DNA of 64,000 bases from Glycocaulis sp050485565 (GCF_050485565.1 NZ_JBJHBQ010000007.1:130513-194512); one strand, 5' to 3'. Counted from the stretch's first letter, positions 1 through 9,640 are shown. Made by a program: numbers and translations. Notes: generated from the letters alone by a model not told the origin.

Positions 1-573
1 CGCGCGACACGCCAGACCGGGGGCGAGACACGCTCCAACATCGTCTGGACGGGCGGCGAAGTGACGGTGCCGCGCCATCTGCGCGATATCGTCATCACCG
101 AATATGGCGTGGCAGACCTTCGCGGACGCTCCGACCGGGATGTTGCCATCGCCCTTGCGAAAATTGCCGACAGCCGCTTTCAGGACGCCTTCCTGGACGA
201 GGCGAAGTCTGCCGGAAAGGTGGAGAAGGACTACACTCTGCCGGAAACGGCGCGGCAGAACACGCCCGAACGCCTCACCGGGCGGCTTAAGCCTGCCATG
301 TCCAGCGGCACGCTGGTGAAATTTCCCTTCGGCAGCGATCTGACAGACACCGAACAGGCCCTGCGCGAAGCGCTGGAATGGCTGGCACAGCGCAATACAG
401 GCTGGAAGGCGCGCGCGAAGTTGATCGTATCGGCCCTCACCCGCGCGCCAGACGCCAGCCGGTTCGATACGGCACTGCAGCGCATGGGGCTGGCAAACCC
501 TTCGAGCTTCAAGGAGCGGCTGGAGCAGAAGCTGGTTTGCCTGGCGCTTGAGCGCACAGGAGCGCCCGCCTGA
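1..573 (+). CDS. acetyl-CoA hydrolase/transferase family protein, C-terminal part (5' truncated by window edge)
   Basis: The reading frame is open from the first base of the window, so this is the C-terminal ~190 residues of a longer protein. It contains the GGETRSN segment and the VITEYGVADLRG motif that mark the C-terminal domain of the acetyl-CoA hydrolase / 4-hydroxybutyrate CoA-transferase family. These enzymes move CoA between short-chain acids through a glutamyl-CoA intermediate in the cytoplasm. The N-terminal CoA-transferase half lies outside the window, so the substrate cannot be judged. It precedes genes for acyl-CoA metabolism on the other strand, which fits a fatty or organic acid role, but no operon link is visible. 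Confidence 0.85.
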   Translation, partial: RATRQTGGETRSNIVWTGGEVTVPRHLRDIVITEYGVADLRGRSDRDVAIALAKIADSRFQDAFLDEAKSAGKVEKDYTLPETARQNTPERLTGRLKPAMSSGTLVKFPFGSDLTDTEQALREALEWLAQRNTGWKARAKLIVSALTRAPDASRFDTALQRMGLANPSSFKERLEQKLVCLALERTGAPA

Positions 574-668
574 CCTGGCGTCACATGCCTGCATGACGGT
601 TTGTTGTTACCCCGCATGCAGACTCACCTAAAATAGTAGCGGCTTTTTCTGACCGGGCGGGCAGATCA

Positions 669-1070
669 ATGAGTGAACCGACAATTTTCGCATGCGACGC
701 TGCGCCGGGCTGCCGGTATGCGGCCGTGCTTGGGCGCACCACGTTTGAAGCCTCCATGCGCAATGCCAAACGGCTTGCAGACCGGCTCTCAGGGGCTCCC
801 TACAGCTCGCTGGTGATTGATTATCGCGGGGCTGAGCCGAGCCTGACCCCGGAGCAGTATGCGGCATTTTTCAACTCTCTCATGCCCCAGCTGTCGAAGC
901 TGGACCGCATAGCCTATGTCTACGCGCCCGGCACCGTGTTGCGCGCGGCCCATGCCACACGCCAGCTTTCGGACATGGGGATCAATGCGCGCGCCTTTGC
1001 CAGCTGGGACGAGACGGCAGAGTTTCTGGACATAGAGGCAGATGATCCGTTCGTGCAGGCGGTATCCTGA
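669..1070 (+). CDS. hypothetical protein, 133 aa
   Basis: I do not recognise a family with certainty. The protein is soluble, with no signal peptide or membrane segment, and its alternating strand/helix pattern (for example LVIDYRG, then a helix, then RIAYVYAP) resembles small alpha/beta proteins such as STAS or SpoIIAA-like domains. That comparison is by eye only. A weak purine-rich stretch precedes the ATG. It lies 95 bp after the CoA-transferase gene on the same strand and converges with the SDR gene downstream. Codon composition matches its neighbours, so it is probably a real gene. Confidence 0.6.
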   Translation: MSEPTIFACDAAPGCRYAAVLGRTTFEASMRNAKRLADRLSGAPYSSLVIDYRGAEPSLTPEQYAAFFNSLMPQLSKLDRIAYVYAPGTVLRAAHATRQLSDMGINARAFASWDETAEFLDIEADDPFVQAVS

Positions 1071-1135
1071 ACCGCCCGCCTGCCCGGCCCGGACTACAAA
1101 CCTTGCCGCAGGAAACGGGTAACGGCTGTTAGGCC

Positions 1136-2032
1136 CTAGCGGTTTGCAGCAAGCGGAGAGGCGTGTGCCGCTTTCGCGCTTTCCACCTCGCGTTCGAGCT
1201 GGGTGAAGCCGTAAGCAGGGACTAGCGATCCGGCGGTGTCGGAGATCTGGTCCCAGGCCGCGATGACGCGCTCACCAGCATCATCTCCGGTGCCGATATA
1301 GGAGCCGCCGGTCAGCGTGACATTGGCGCGTGCAAAATGCCCGGCCCCGGCGCAGACAATCGCGCGGGTCGGCGCGTCTTCACCCGTCAGGGCCAGCAGG
1401 GCGGGGCTGACCAGTGCCGGATCAAGCCGGGCAAGACTTTCCGCATCAAGCAGTCCTTCTGTCATCCCGGTTGCCGCCGTCGGGGCCAGGCAGTTTACCC
1501 TGATCCCGTAGCGTTCCCCTTCAATCGCGAGCGTCTGCATCAGGCCGACCAGCGCCATCTTGGCGGCGCCGTAATTGGCCTGACCGAAATTGCCGTAAAG
1601 GCCGGAGGAGGACGTCGTCATCACGATGCGGCCATATTCCTGTTGGCGCATCGTCTCCCAGACGGCCTTGGTGCAGATGGCCGCTCCCATCAGGTGCACG
1701 TCGACGACCAGCCGGAAGTCATCAAGGCTCATTTTTGCGAAGCTCTTGTCGCGCAATATGCCGGCATTGTTCACGAGAATGTCGATCCGGCCCCACTGAC
1801 CGAGCGCTTCTTCTACCAGGGCGGCGATAGCGGCTTCGTCGGTAACCGAGCCAGCAATGGCCAGTGCCTTGCCTCCTGCGGAAACAATCTCCGCAGCGAC
1901 AATATCCGCGGCCTCCACCGACAGATCGTTGACGACCACTTTTGCGCCTTTACGCGCCAGATAAAGGGCATGCTGACGGCCAAGACCGCCACCGGCTCCG
2001 GTAATGATGGCTACGCGCCCTTCAAGCGGCAT
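1136..2032 (-). CDS. SDR-family dehydrogenase, MFE-2 (3R)-hydroxyacyl-CoA dehydrogenase-like
   Basis: A 298-residue short-chain dehydrogenase/reductase. The cofactor motif TGAGGGLG is at residues 11-18, NNAG at 88-91, and the catalytic set is Ser near 141-143, Tyr154 and Lys158. The segments GILRDKSFAKMSLDDF and LYGNFGQANYGAAK closely resemble the dehydrogenase domain of peroxisomal multifunctional enzyme type 2, which oxidises (3R)-hydroxyacyl-CoA. I chose the ATG at 2032 because GGAGGT stands six bases upstream; the ATG four codons earlier has no ribosome-binding site. It is the last gene of the receptor-permease-esterase-ligase-TetR operon, 41 bp after the tetR stop. A paralogue lies at 15716-16639. 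The exact substrate is unknown. Confidence 0.85.
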   Translation of the reverse strand: MPLEGRVAIITGAGGGLGRQHALYLARKGAKVVVNDLSVEAADIVAAEIVSAGGKALAIAGSVTDEAAIAALVEEALGQWGRIDILVNNAGILRDKSFAKMSLDDFRLVVDVHLMGAAICTKAVWETMRQQEYGRIVMTTSSSGLYGNFGQANYGAAKMALVGLMQTLAIEGERYGIRVNCLAPTAATGMTEGLLDAESLARLDPALVSPALLALTGEDAPTRAIVCAGAGHFARANVTLTGGSYIGTGDDAGERVIAAWDQISDTAGSLVPAYGFTQLEREVESAKAAHASPLAANR

Positions 2033-2073
2033 GCTGACCTCCATGAGTAGAAAAGATTGGACGGGCGGTTCGC

Positions 2074-2805
2074 CTAGCTGCGCCGCTCTTCTGCGCGCTG
2101 TGCGCAGATTTCCCGGAAACCGGCCGCCATGAAGCGCGCCATGCGGTCCCGGACGGAGCCGAAATCATCAGAGCTGCAAACACCGCCCGACAGCCGGTCG
2201 ATCCGGCCCGTGCGTGCGAGGGTGAGCATCAGGGCGCCGGTGACGAAGTGATAGCCCCAGAACAGATCCTCGTCCGTGCTGCCGGGGATCGCCTTGCGCA
2301 GTAACGCAATGAGCCGCAGGACAACCGGATCGAAGTTCTGGTCCATCAGCTCACCGCCAAAAACGGTGTTGGAGAGCTGACCACCGATCATGCCGTAATA
2401 TTTCCAGCTTTCTCCGCCCTGGCTGTAGAGATCGAGGTCTGTATCGAGGAAGGCGCGCAGCGCCCCTTCCACGGTCGGCTTGCCGCCCGTCTCAGCCTCA
2501 TGGGCGTCCATGGCCTGCATACGCCGCCCGATGGTCTCAGCGGCCCGGCGTGAGAGGACGGCTCCGAACAGCGTGTCCTTGTCGGAGAAGTAATAGTTGA
2601 GCAGCGTGTGATGCACGCCGATATCGGTGGCGATGTCTTTCAGCGTGACGTTATAGAGGCCGCGCAGGGCGAACAGGCGCTCTGCCGCGTCGAGGATCTG
2701 CTCCATCTTCTCGGCGCGCTGCTGTTCCTTCACCGAAGGCTTGCGTGCCTTCTTTGCGGTGGTGCTTGCCGGTTTTGCCGCACTGGCTGATCTAGCTGTT
2801 GCCAT
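2074..2805 (-). CDS. TetR/AcrR-family transcriptional regulator
   Basis: A 243-residue regulator with an Ala/Lys-rich N-terminal tail (about 30 residues) and then a TetR-type helix-turn-helix around residues 35-80, including GVHHTLLNYYFSDKDTLF. The rest is the helical ligand-binding and dimerisation domain typical of the family. The gene starts inside the last codons of the acyl-CoA ligase (14-bp overlap), so it is co-transcribed with the catabolic genes and is probably their local repressor. A good candidate operator is the palindrome at 9716-9743 in front of the first gene. The inducer would plausibly be the substrate or a CoA ester made by the pathway; that is inference. Confidence 0.88.
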   Translation of the reverse strand: MATARSASAAKPASTTAKKARKPSVKEQQRAEKMEQILDAAERLFALRGLYNVTLKDIATDIGVHHTLLNYYFSDKDTLFGAVLSRRAAETIGRRMQAMDAHEAETGGKPTVEGALRAFLDTDLDLYSQGGESWKYYGMIGGQLSNTVFGGELMDQNFDPVVLRLIALLRKAIPGSTDEDLFWGYHFVTGALMLTLARTGRIDRLSGGVCSSDDFGSVRDRMARFMAAGFREICAQRAEERRS

Positions 2806-4381
2806 AGTCCAATCTCAAACGCTGCTTGTCGATTTTGCCGGTTGGTGCCAGCGGCATGTCGTCAATACGGATAACCGCGTCGGGAATCCACCACGCTGCC
2901 ACGCGGCCACGAAGCGGTTCGAGAAGCGACTCTTCACTTACAGTGTTTCCGCCACTTGTCTGCACAAGCAATATGGGGCGCTCGCCCCATTTGGGGTCGG
3001 CCCGTCCGATAACGGCGGCCAGAGATACGCCCGGATGCTGGCTGACCACCGCTTCGATCTCTGCCGGGTTGATCCATTCCCCGCCAGACTTGATGAGATC
3101 CTTGGCACGGCCGGTGATGATGAGGTTTCCGCCCGTATCGATGCGGGCGAGGTCTCCGGTAGAGAACCAGCCATCTGCGTTCAGGGCTGATTGCGTCTGC
3201 CCGAAATAGCGCGCAACCACCGATGCGCCGCGTACATGCAGATGGCCTTCGCTACCGCGCTGTTGTGGCAGGGGATTGCCGTCCGCATCCGTGATGAGAA
3301 GGTCAACGCCGATGCACGGGGTGCCTGACTTCTCCGCCGATCTGTTTGGATCATCTGGCCGGGCAAACGTGCCAGCCGGTGACAGTTCAGTCATGCCCCA
3401 GCTGGTCTGGACACTCACGCCCAGCACCCGTTCAAACCGTGCCATCAGGGCAGGCGCCAGAGGCGCGCCGCCGACCACAACCCGCTTCAGGCTGGGTGTC
3501 TGTCCGCCGGTGGCTTCCAGATGCTCCACGACGCCAAGCCACACCGTGGCGATGCCGACCGCCACCGTCACCTTTTCGGTATTGATAAGGGCGGCAAGCC
3601 GCGCGCCGTCGAGATGCCGGCCCGGCAGCACCATTTTCGCGCCTGCCGCGGGCAGGGCGAAGGTGAGCCCCCACGCATTGGCATGGAACATGGGTACGGC
3701 CACCAGCACGTTGTCGGCCTTCGAGATGCCCATGGCATCGGCCTGCAATTGGCGCAGCGTATGCAGGAAGCTGGCGCGGTGGGTGTAGGTAACGCCCTTG
3801 GGCGCCCCTGTGGTGCCAGAGGTGAAACACAGCCCACACGGGGATGTTTCCTCAAACCCGCCCCAGATTTCCTCCTCTGACGCCGAAGCAAGCATGGGTT
3901 CCAGAGGCGTGGGCTTCAGGCCGGGACCACCGGGAATTTCGCCCGCATCAATGACGAGCAGGTGCTCGATAGCCGGTGCCTTGGCCACCAGTTCGCGGGC
4001 CAGCGGCAGAAGGTCCACGCTGGTTATCAGCACGCGCGCCTGCGACTGGCCCGCCATATCGGCGAGCTGGCCAGCGGTCAGACGCGGGTTCAGGGTATGG
4101 CAGACCGCCCCCATGCCCATGATGGCGTACCAGACCTCGACATGGGCCTGCGTGTTCCAGGCGAGCGTGGCTACGCACTCACCCGCCTGTACGCCGAGCC
4201 CTGCAAGCACGTGCGAGGTCTTCACGCTGCGCTGGCGCAGTTGCGCATAGCCGGTACGCGTCTCGATGCCGCTATCACCTGCCGTTACCAGTTCGGCGTC
4301 GGGGTGCCAGCTGGCCGCATGGTCAAGGAATTTGTCGAGCGTGAGAGGAAAGTCCTGCATCGCTCCATGTATCAGTGGCAT
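2792..4381 (-). CDS. AMP-dependent acyl-CoA synthetase (fatty/aromatic acid-CoA ligase)
   Basis: A member of the ANL adenylating family that activates a carboxylic acid with ATP and CoA. Visible motifs are the P-loop-like FTSGTTGAPKGVTYTH, the TSWGMTELSP segment, STGDLARID, and the C-terminal GKIDKQRLR with its catalytic lysine. Length (529 residues) is normal for medium/long-chain ligases of the AlkK/DmdB type. The ATG at 4381 (GGGAG nine bases upstream) overlaps the esterase stop by ten bases; an ATG at 4360 is also possible. It sits directly after the esterase gene and would activate the acid released by that enzyme. The chain type is not readable from sequence. Confidence 0.9.
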   Translation of the reverse strand: MPLIHGAMQDFPLTLDKFLDHAASWHPDAELVTAGDSGIETRTGYAQLRQRSVKTSHVLAGLGVQAGECVATLAWNTQAHVEVWYAIMGMGAVCHTLNPRLTAGQLADMAGQSQARVLITSVDLLPLARELVAKAPAIEHLLVIDAGEIPGGPGLKPTPLEPMLASASEEEIWGGFEETSPCGLCFTSGTTGAPKGVTYTHRASFLHTLRQLQADAMGISKADNVLVAVPMFHANAWGLTFALPAAGAKMVLPGRHLDGARLAALINTEKVTVAVGIATVWLGVVEHLEATGGQTPSLKRVVVGGAPLAPALMARFERVLGVSVQTSWGMTELSPAGTFARPDDPNRSAEKSGTPCIGVDLLITDADGNPLPQQRGSEGHLHVRGASVVARYFGQTQSALNADGWFSTGDLARIDTGGNLIITGRAKDLIKSGGEWINPAEIEAVVSQHPGVSLAAVIGRADPKWGERPILLVQTSGGNTVSEESLLEPLRGRVAAWWIPDAVIRIDDMPLAPTGKIDKQRLRLDYGNS

Positions 4382-6009
4382 GCGGGCACTCCCGCAGGCA
4401 GAGGCGGAGAGACAATCCCGACATTCCAGTTCCACGCGATGCCTGCTGCTCGCCTGCGGCAAACAACGTCCTCGTGAAGCTCGAACATGCCTGGCATCAG
4501 ACCGGTGCCGGGGCGCGGCTCTCCGGCAAACTCCATATAGCCTTGCGTATCACCGTAAGCGGGCCAGGCGGGGAAGCCGTCTGCTACCGGAACACCATCG
4601 CGGGCAAAGGACACCCAATATCCCACCATGGCGTCGGAGAGCGCCGTCTCCCGCTCGGTTTGCGGAACAGCCGGCCAATCGGGTGCCGTCCGGTCCAAAG
4701 TGCCGAACGCGTAGGGGATTTCGGCGGCGTGGAAGGCATGCAGGCCCATCTCGTCGGCAGCCGGATAGCTGTGGTTGAAATAGTAGAGATAGCTGTCCTG
4801 ACCGGCTGCGCTCTGGCTGCGTACCAGGCGTTCTGCCGTCCAGCCATACATGGCGTCACGGGTGATCGCGAGAAGGCTCTCGGCCACATCATCAGCCGGA
4901 TAGAGCTCCAGAAAGGCTGGCGCCAGTTCGCCATAGCGGGCCTCAATCTCGGCTGTATAGGCATCCGGGCTTTCAGGCGCTTCAGGCAGCAGGAAGCGCA
5001 GCGAGCGGATTTCGCCCTCATTGAACCCGGCAAGGATCGGCACCTGTGCCTGCTCGCCCCGGTCGAACTGATCGACAAGCTGATCAGGCAGGACATGACC
5101 ATCAATCGCCGGGAAGGGGAAATACCCGGTCATCGCGGATGTCATGGTCAGCTCCTGCGGATCGGCAGCGCGCAGGTCAGCAAGGCTGTCATGGCCGGTC
5201 TGACCGGCCAGCCACGCACCCACCTCCTCAGCCGACGGCACGCCATGCGGATTGCCGCGCAGTGCAGGGGCCGAAATCATGTAGGCACTCTGGGCGATGA
5301 CGCGGGCAAACAGCCCATGGGCGGCAGGCGCGCCCATCAGATACATGACCGACAGCGCACCGGCAGATTCGCCCGCTATCGTGACATTGGCCGGATCACC
5401 ACCAAAGGCGGCGATATTACGGTTCACCCAGCGCAACGCCTCGATCTGGTCGAGCAGGCCGTAATTGCCGGAGACATTATCCGGTGATTGCGCGCTGAGC
5501 TCAGGATGAGCCAGATAGCCCAGAATGCCGACCCGGTAGTTGATGGTGACCACGACAACGCCTTCAGCCGCCAGCCGGGCACCGTCATACATGCTATCGC
5601 TGCCCGCCCCGCCGATCAGCGACCCGCCATGTATCCACACGAATACAGGCGCATTTTCAGCGTTTTCAGGTGCCCAGATGTTGAGCGAGAGGCAGTCCTC
5701 GCTCATCTCTCCGCGTTCCTCGGCATAGATGCTGCCGGGCCTGGAAGGTGGCTGGTGGCATACGGGGCCAAACTGCGTGGCATCGCGTATGCCGTCCCAC
5801 CGCTCAGCGGGTACAGGCGCACGCCAGCGGTTATCGCCGGTGGGCGCTTCAGCGTAAGGAATGCCGCGGAACACTGTGATGCCGGCCTCGCTGACCCCCT
5901 GCAGGGTCCCGGCAGGTGTATCCACCTGCGCAGGCAACCTGGAGCAAGCTATAGCTGGCAGGCACAGCGTGACCGCCCCTGCCAGCGCGAGAAGGGTCTT
6001 GCCCGTCAT
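4372..6009 (-). CDS. secreted type-B carboxylesterase
   Basis: A 545-residue alpha/beta hydrolase of the carboxylesterase/p-nitrobenzyl esterase family. The oxyanion-hole HGGS is at 127-130 and the nucleophile elbow GESAG at 213-217 (Ser215); the acidic and histidine members of the triad are probably in FNEGEIRS and HAAEIPYAF. The N-terminus is a signal peptide ending near CLPAIAC; the cysteine could be lipidated, but the -3 residue is not the usual Leu. It should therefore hydrolyse an ester in the periplasm. The ATG overlaps the stop of the MFS gene by 4 bp and its own stop overlaps the ligase start, so it is firmly inside the operon. Confidence 0.9.
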   Translation of the reverse strand: MTGKTLLALAGAVTLCLPAIACSRLPAQVDTPAGTLQGVSEAGITVFRGIPYAEAPTGDNRWRAPVPAERWDGIRDATQFGPVCHQPPSRPGSIYAEERGEMSEDCLSLNIWAPENAENAPVFVWIHGGSLIGGAGSDSMYDGARLAAEGVVVVTINYRVGILGYLAHPELSAQSPDNVSGNYGLLDQIEALRWVNRNIAAFGGDPANVTIAGESAGALSVMYLMGAPAAHGLFARVIAQSAYMISAPALRGNPHGVPSAEEVGAWLAGQTGHDSLADLRAADPQELTMTSAMTGYFPFPAIDGHVLPDQLVDQFDRGEQAQVPILAGFNEGEIRSLRFLLPEAPESPDAYTAEIEARYGELAPAFLELYPADDVAESLLAITRDAMYGWTAERLVRSQSAAGQDSYLYYFNHSYPAADEMGLHAFHAAEIPYAFGTLDRTAPDWPAVPQTERETALSDAMVGYWVSFARDGVPVADGFPAWPAYGDTQGYMEFAGEPRPGTGLMPGMFELHEDVVCRRRAAGIAWNWNVGIVSPPLPAGVPACH

Positions 6010-7376
6010 GCCGCGGCCTCCTTGCCGGACCGCTTGAGTGCGCGCGCCAGCCAGAAGAACATGGCAATAGCGACGAAATAGACCGGGATCAGCGTATAGA
6101 AGGCGAGCTGGAGCGAGTTCTCCGGATTGGTGCGGGCAAAGAAGTCGCTCATGAAGCCCAGATAGGTCGGGCCAAAGCCTAGGCCGACAAGGTTCATCAC
6201 CAGCAGCAGGAGCGCGCCGGCGACCACGCGCTGATCAGGCCGGACCTCTTCCTGCACCAGCGCCACAGAGGGCGACAGGTAGAAATAGTTCAGGCCGGTC
6301 GGGACCAGCAGGAAGACCAGTGCCAGCTCCCAGCTCGGCGCCCACACGAATGCAGCAAAGAGCGGCACCGCCAGTGCCAGCCCGATAGCGGGCAGCCAGG
6401 CATAGGCCGTCTTGTTGCGCGGACCCCATCTGTCGATGAGCCGTCCGGAGACGAACATGCCCCCACCGACACCCAGAAGGATCACGATGGCATACCAGAT
6501 CGCCACATCGCCAAGTTCCATGCCCTTTTCGCGCATCAGGAAGAGCACGGTGAAGTTCAGCACCGCATAGGTCATGAACTGGGTCGCGGCGCAGGCCAGC
6601 GACACCCGCAACAGCACCGGGTCGGTGAAGAACAGGCGCACCGTCCCCCAGAAGGGAGATTTTGCCGGCACAGCCGCCGTATCAGCCGCAGGGGGCGTAT
6701 CGGTGGCGTCGACCAGCGTGGCGACGGGTTCGTCCACCGCGGCCGGTTTGACATCCAGACCGCCGCGCTTGGGCTCGCGCATCCAGAACCACACGAAGAT
6801 CGCGGTCAGGACGCCGATCACGCCGATCCAGATGAAGGCAAGGCGCCAAGAGTAGGCCGCCGCAATGGACGCGCCGAAGGCGATGCCCAGCGCCATCCCG
6901 ATGGGCGGGCCAAGATTGAACAGGCTGAGCGCGGTGCCGCGCATGCCGGGCGGGAAATAGTCCGAAATGATGGCGTAGGAGGGCGGCACGCCGCCTGCCT
7001 CACCAACGCCCACCGCCATGCGCGCAACGGCGAGCTGGGGGTAGTTGGCAGCGAGACCGCACGCGGCTGTTGCCGCACTCCACAGGCCACAGGAAAAGGC
7101 GAGGACCTTTACCCGGTTGGTCCGGTCTGCCAGCAGCCCCACCGGAATGGCGAGGATGCAGTAGAACATCGCGAAATAGAGCCCGCTGATCAGGCCAATC
7201 TGGCCGTCAGAAATCCCCAGCTCGTCCTGAATGGGCTTGGCAAGGATGGAGAGTAGCTGACGGTCGAGGAAGTTCAGCACGTATACAAAGCACAGAGCCG
7301 CCAGCACGGCCCAGGCATAGGCGCCCGGGCGCGCAGCTTGCGCGCCCGGAACTGCCGCCGGATTGGAAATTGCCAT
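6006..7376 (-). CDS. MFS transporter, Spinster-like
   Basis: A 456-residue permease with about twelve hydrophobic segments and a charged central loop (roughly residues 205-250). The NFLDRQLLSI segment in helix 1 and GLLADRTNR in loop 2-3 are typical of the Spinster-like major facilitator group, often found next to TonB-dependent receptors in sphingomonads and related alphaproteobacteria. It is likely to carry the pathway substrate, or the acid released by the esterase, across the inner membrane. Its ATG shares one base with the receptor stop (TAATG) and its stop overlaps the esterase start, indicating coupled translation. Transport direction and substrate are inference. Confidence 0.9.
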   Translation of the reverse strand: MAISNPAAVPGAQAARPGAYAWAVLAALCFVYVLNFLDRQLLSILAKPIQDELGISDGQIGLISGLYFAMFYCILAIPVGLLADRTNRVKVLAFSCGLWSAATAACGLAANYPQLAVARMAVGVGEAGGVPPSYAIISDYFPPGMRGTALSLFNLGPPIGMALGIAFGASIAAAYSWRLAFIWIGVIGVLTAIFVWFWMREPKRGGLDVKPAAVDEPVATLVDATDTPPAADTAAVPAKSPFWGTVRLFFTDPVLLRVSLACAATQFMTYAVLNFTVLFLMREKGMELGDVAIWYAIVILLGVGGGMFVSGRLIDRWGPRNKTAYAWLPAIGLALAVPLFAAFVWAPSWELALVFLLVPTGLNYFYLSPSVALVQEEVRPDQRVVAGALLLLVMNLVGLGFGPTYLGFMSDFFARTNPENSLQLAFYTLIPVYFVAIAMFFWLARALKRSGKEAAA

Positions 7377-9640
7377 TAGAAGCTATACCCGACCCGGACC
7401 CCGATCGTGCGCGGACGCTGCAAGGCGTAGCGCCCGTCGAGGAACGCTTCAGGGTGCACATAGGTGACCGAGCGGTCATCGAAGAGGTTTTCGACATAAA
7501 CGCCTGCGGTAAGCCGGTCGAACGACGCGGCCAGGGTCCCATTGACGACGGTGTAGGCATCAGTGAAGTCGTATGTCGGGCTGGTTACGCCTGGCTGGCC
7601 GGGCACGTTGGGGAACGAGCTGGGGAAGCCGCCCACATGATAAACCGCCAGCGAGGCATTGCCTTCCGCATTGTTCATCAGGCCAAAATTGTAGTTGACC
7701 AGAAGCGAGCCTTGGAAACGTGGCCCCGAGAGCCGGATGCCTTCGACCGCGCCGGAAATGGCGGCCTCTTCCGGTGTAAGCGACGTCACCTTGGATTCGT
7801 TGAGGGAGCCGTTCAGCCCGATGGTCCAGCCATTGGCCGGGCGTGCCAGCAATTCAAGCTCAACGCCGCGTGAGCGCGCGCCGCCGATATTGGTGGCGAA
7901 CTGAACGGAGTCCGACACCCGGTTGGCCTGGATCTGGATGCCGTCCCAGTCGATCTGATAAAGCGCGATGCTGGCATTCAGGAGGCCATTCATCCAGCTG
8001 CCCTTGAGGCCGGCTTCATAGCTGATCAGATCGTCTGAATCCGCGCCGAAGGGAATGATCAGATCGTTGGGATCGACAAGGCTCGGCCGCCCCGCAAAGG
8101 CATTGACGACAGGCGCGCGGAAACCGGTTGCCACAGCCGCATAGGCTGTCAGGCTCGGCACAGGACGCCAGGAGGCGCTAAAGCGGTAGGACGGGCCGGT
8201 CTCCTCAGCCTTGATCCCGGTCTCTTCCGGGATCGCCGTGATGGTCAGCGGGCCGGGAATCCCGAACAGGGCATTGACCAGGTAGTTGGAGTTATATCCG
8301 CCAGGCTCGGTGAACGCCTGCGCATCAATGCTGCCGTAGCGCAGACCGGCCGTGACCCAGAAATCTTCTGTGAAGCGGTAGGTGAGCTCGCCAAACGCTG
8401 CTGCTTCGTGCTGGAGGCTGTGCGAATACAGGCGCTGATAGTACTCATCCGGCAGACCGGTGATGCCACGGGCGGTCAGAAACGCCTCGTTGGAGCGGTA
8501 GCCGAAGTCCACATCGCGTTTGCGGCTGAAATAGAACCCGCCAACAACCCAGTCGAAATTCCCGCCGGTTTCGGAGACAAGGCGGACCTCCTGCGCGAAG
8601 TTCTGATCGTAGGCATCAGCGTCCAGCGCAAAAGCAATCGCCTGCCCGAATGTGCCCGCCAGATCGACATAGAAGCGCTGGTTGAAGCGCGAGTAGGTCG
8701 TCGAGCTGGTCAGCTCGGCCCCGCTGAACTGGTAGTTCAGCGTCACATTATAGTTGGTAAGCTCACCGGTGAACCGGTCAGGCCGGTCAGAGATGCGGAC
8801 ATCGCGGCCGAGCAGCGGATTGGTCAGCGAGGAATCCTGCGGATTGCTCTCTTCGCGCGACACCAGGAAGCGCAGGGAAAGCCGGTCGGTTGGCTGCCAA
8901 AGCAAGGTCGCCCGGCCGCCCCATGCTTCCAGCGTATCGGCATTGTTGATGCCGGTGCCGATATTGTTGACATAGCCTTCCTCGTTACGCAGGAAGCCCA
9001 CGACACGCAAGGCGAGCTGATCCTCGACCAGCGGCATGTTGACCATGGCGTTATAGCGTTGGCGGATAGAGCTGGACCCGGTCACGCCTATATCGCCAAG
9101 GACGGATGCCTCGAACGTATTGAGGTCCGGACTGCGGGTAACGATGCGCAGGGCACCAGCAAGTGATCCCGAGCCGAACAGCGTGCCTTGCGGTCCACGC
9201 AGGAACTCGATGCGTTCGACATCGTAGAGGCTGGGGTCGAGAATGGTTGAATTGCCGTTGGCAGAGATAGGCAACTCGTCGATATAGATCGCCACGGTGC
9301 TTTGCAGATTGGCGTTATAGCCGTTGGTCGCAATGCCGCGCGCGGTGAAATTGTTGAAGTTCGCGGTCGGCCGGTTCAGCACGACACCCGGCGTCTCAAA
9401 TGCCAGCCCCTCATAACCGACAAGTCCACGCGCATCGAGTTCGTCCTGCGAGAAAGTGGTGACGCTAAGCGGTACGTCCTGAAGCCGTTCTTCGCGGCGT
9501 GTCGCGGTGACGGTGATGATGTCCCGGCTTGCCTGAGCGGAGCGCTGGGCGTCCTCCTGATCGGTATCGGTCTGCGCGAAAGCTGGAGCAGCGATCGCCA
9601 GCGCCCCGGCGCTTGCCGAGGCAAAAAGAAATGCCCTCAT
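7376..9640 (-). CDS. TonB-dependent outer-membrane receptor
   Basis: A 754-residue receptor with a signal peptide ending in APAFA, a TonB-box-like DIITVTATR near the mature N-terminus, a plug domain (about residues 50-170; LRGPQGTLFGSG is the typical plug motif), and a 22-strand-type barrel ending in an aromatic residue (VRVGYSF). The ATG at 9640 has GGGAGGA at a good distance and starts the signal peptide, so the longer frame upstream is not used. It is the first gene of the six-gene catabolic operon and brings a large or scarce substrate across the outer membrane using TonB energy. No siderophore gene is nearby, so an organic ester is a better guess than iron. Confidence 0.92.
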   Translation of the reverse strand: MRAFLFASASAGALAIAAPAFAQTDTDQEDAQRSAQASRDIITVTATRREERLQDVPLSVTTFSQDELDARGLVGYEGLAFETPGVVLNRPTANFNNFTARGIATNGYNANLQSTVAIYIDELPISANGNSTILDPSLYDVERIEFLRGPQGTLFGSGSLAGALRIVTRSPDLNTFEASVLGDIGVTGSSSIRQRYNAMVNMPLVEDQLALRVVGFLRNEEGYVNNIGTGINNADTLEAWGGRATLLWQPTDRLSLRFLVSREESNPQDSSLTNPLLGRDVRISDRPDRFTGELTNYNVTLNYQFSGAELTSSTTYSRFNQRFYVDLAGTFGQAIAFALDADAYDQNFAQEVRLVSETGGNFDWVVGGFYFSRKRDVDFGYRSNEAFLTARGITGLPDEYYQRLYSHSLQHEAAAFGELTYRFTEDFWVTAGLRYGSIDAQAFTEPGGYNSNYLVNALFGIPGPLTITAIPEETGIKAEETGPSYRFSASWRPVPSLTAYAAVATGFRAPVVNAFAGRPSLVDPNDLIIPFGADSDDLISYEAGLKGSWMNGLLNASIALYQIDWDGIQIQANRVSDSVQFATNIGGARSRGVELELLARPANGWTIGLNGSLNESKVTSLTPEEAAISGAVEGIRLSGPRFQGSLLVNYNFGLMNNAEGNASLAVYHVGGFPSSFPNVPGQPGVTSPTYDFTDAYTVVNGTLAASFDRLTAGVYVENLFDDRSVTYVHPEAFLDGRYALQRPRTIGVRVGYSF

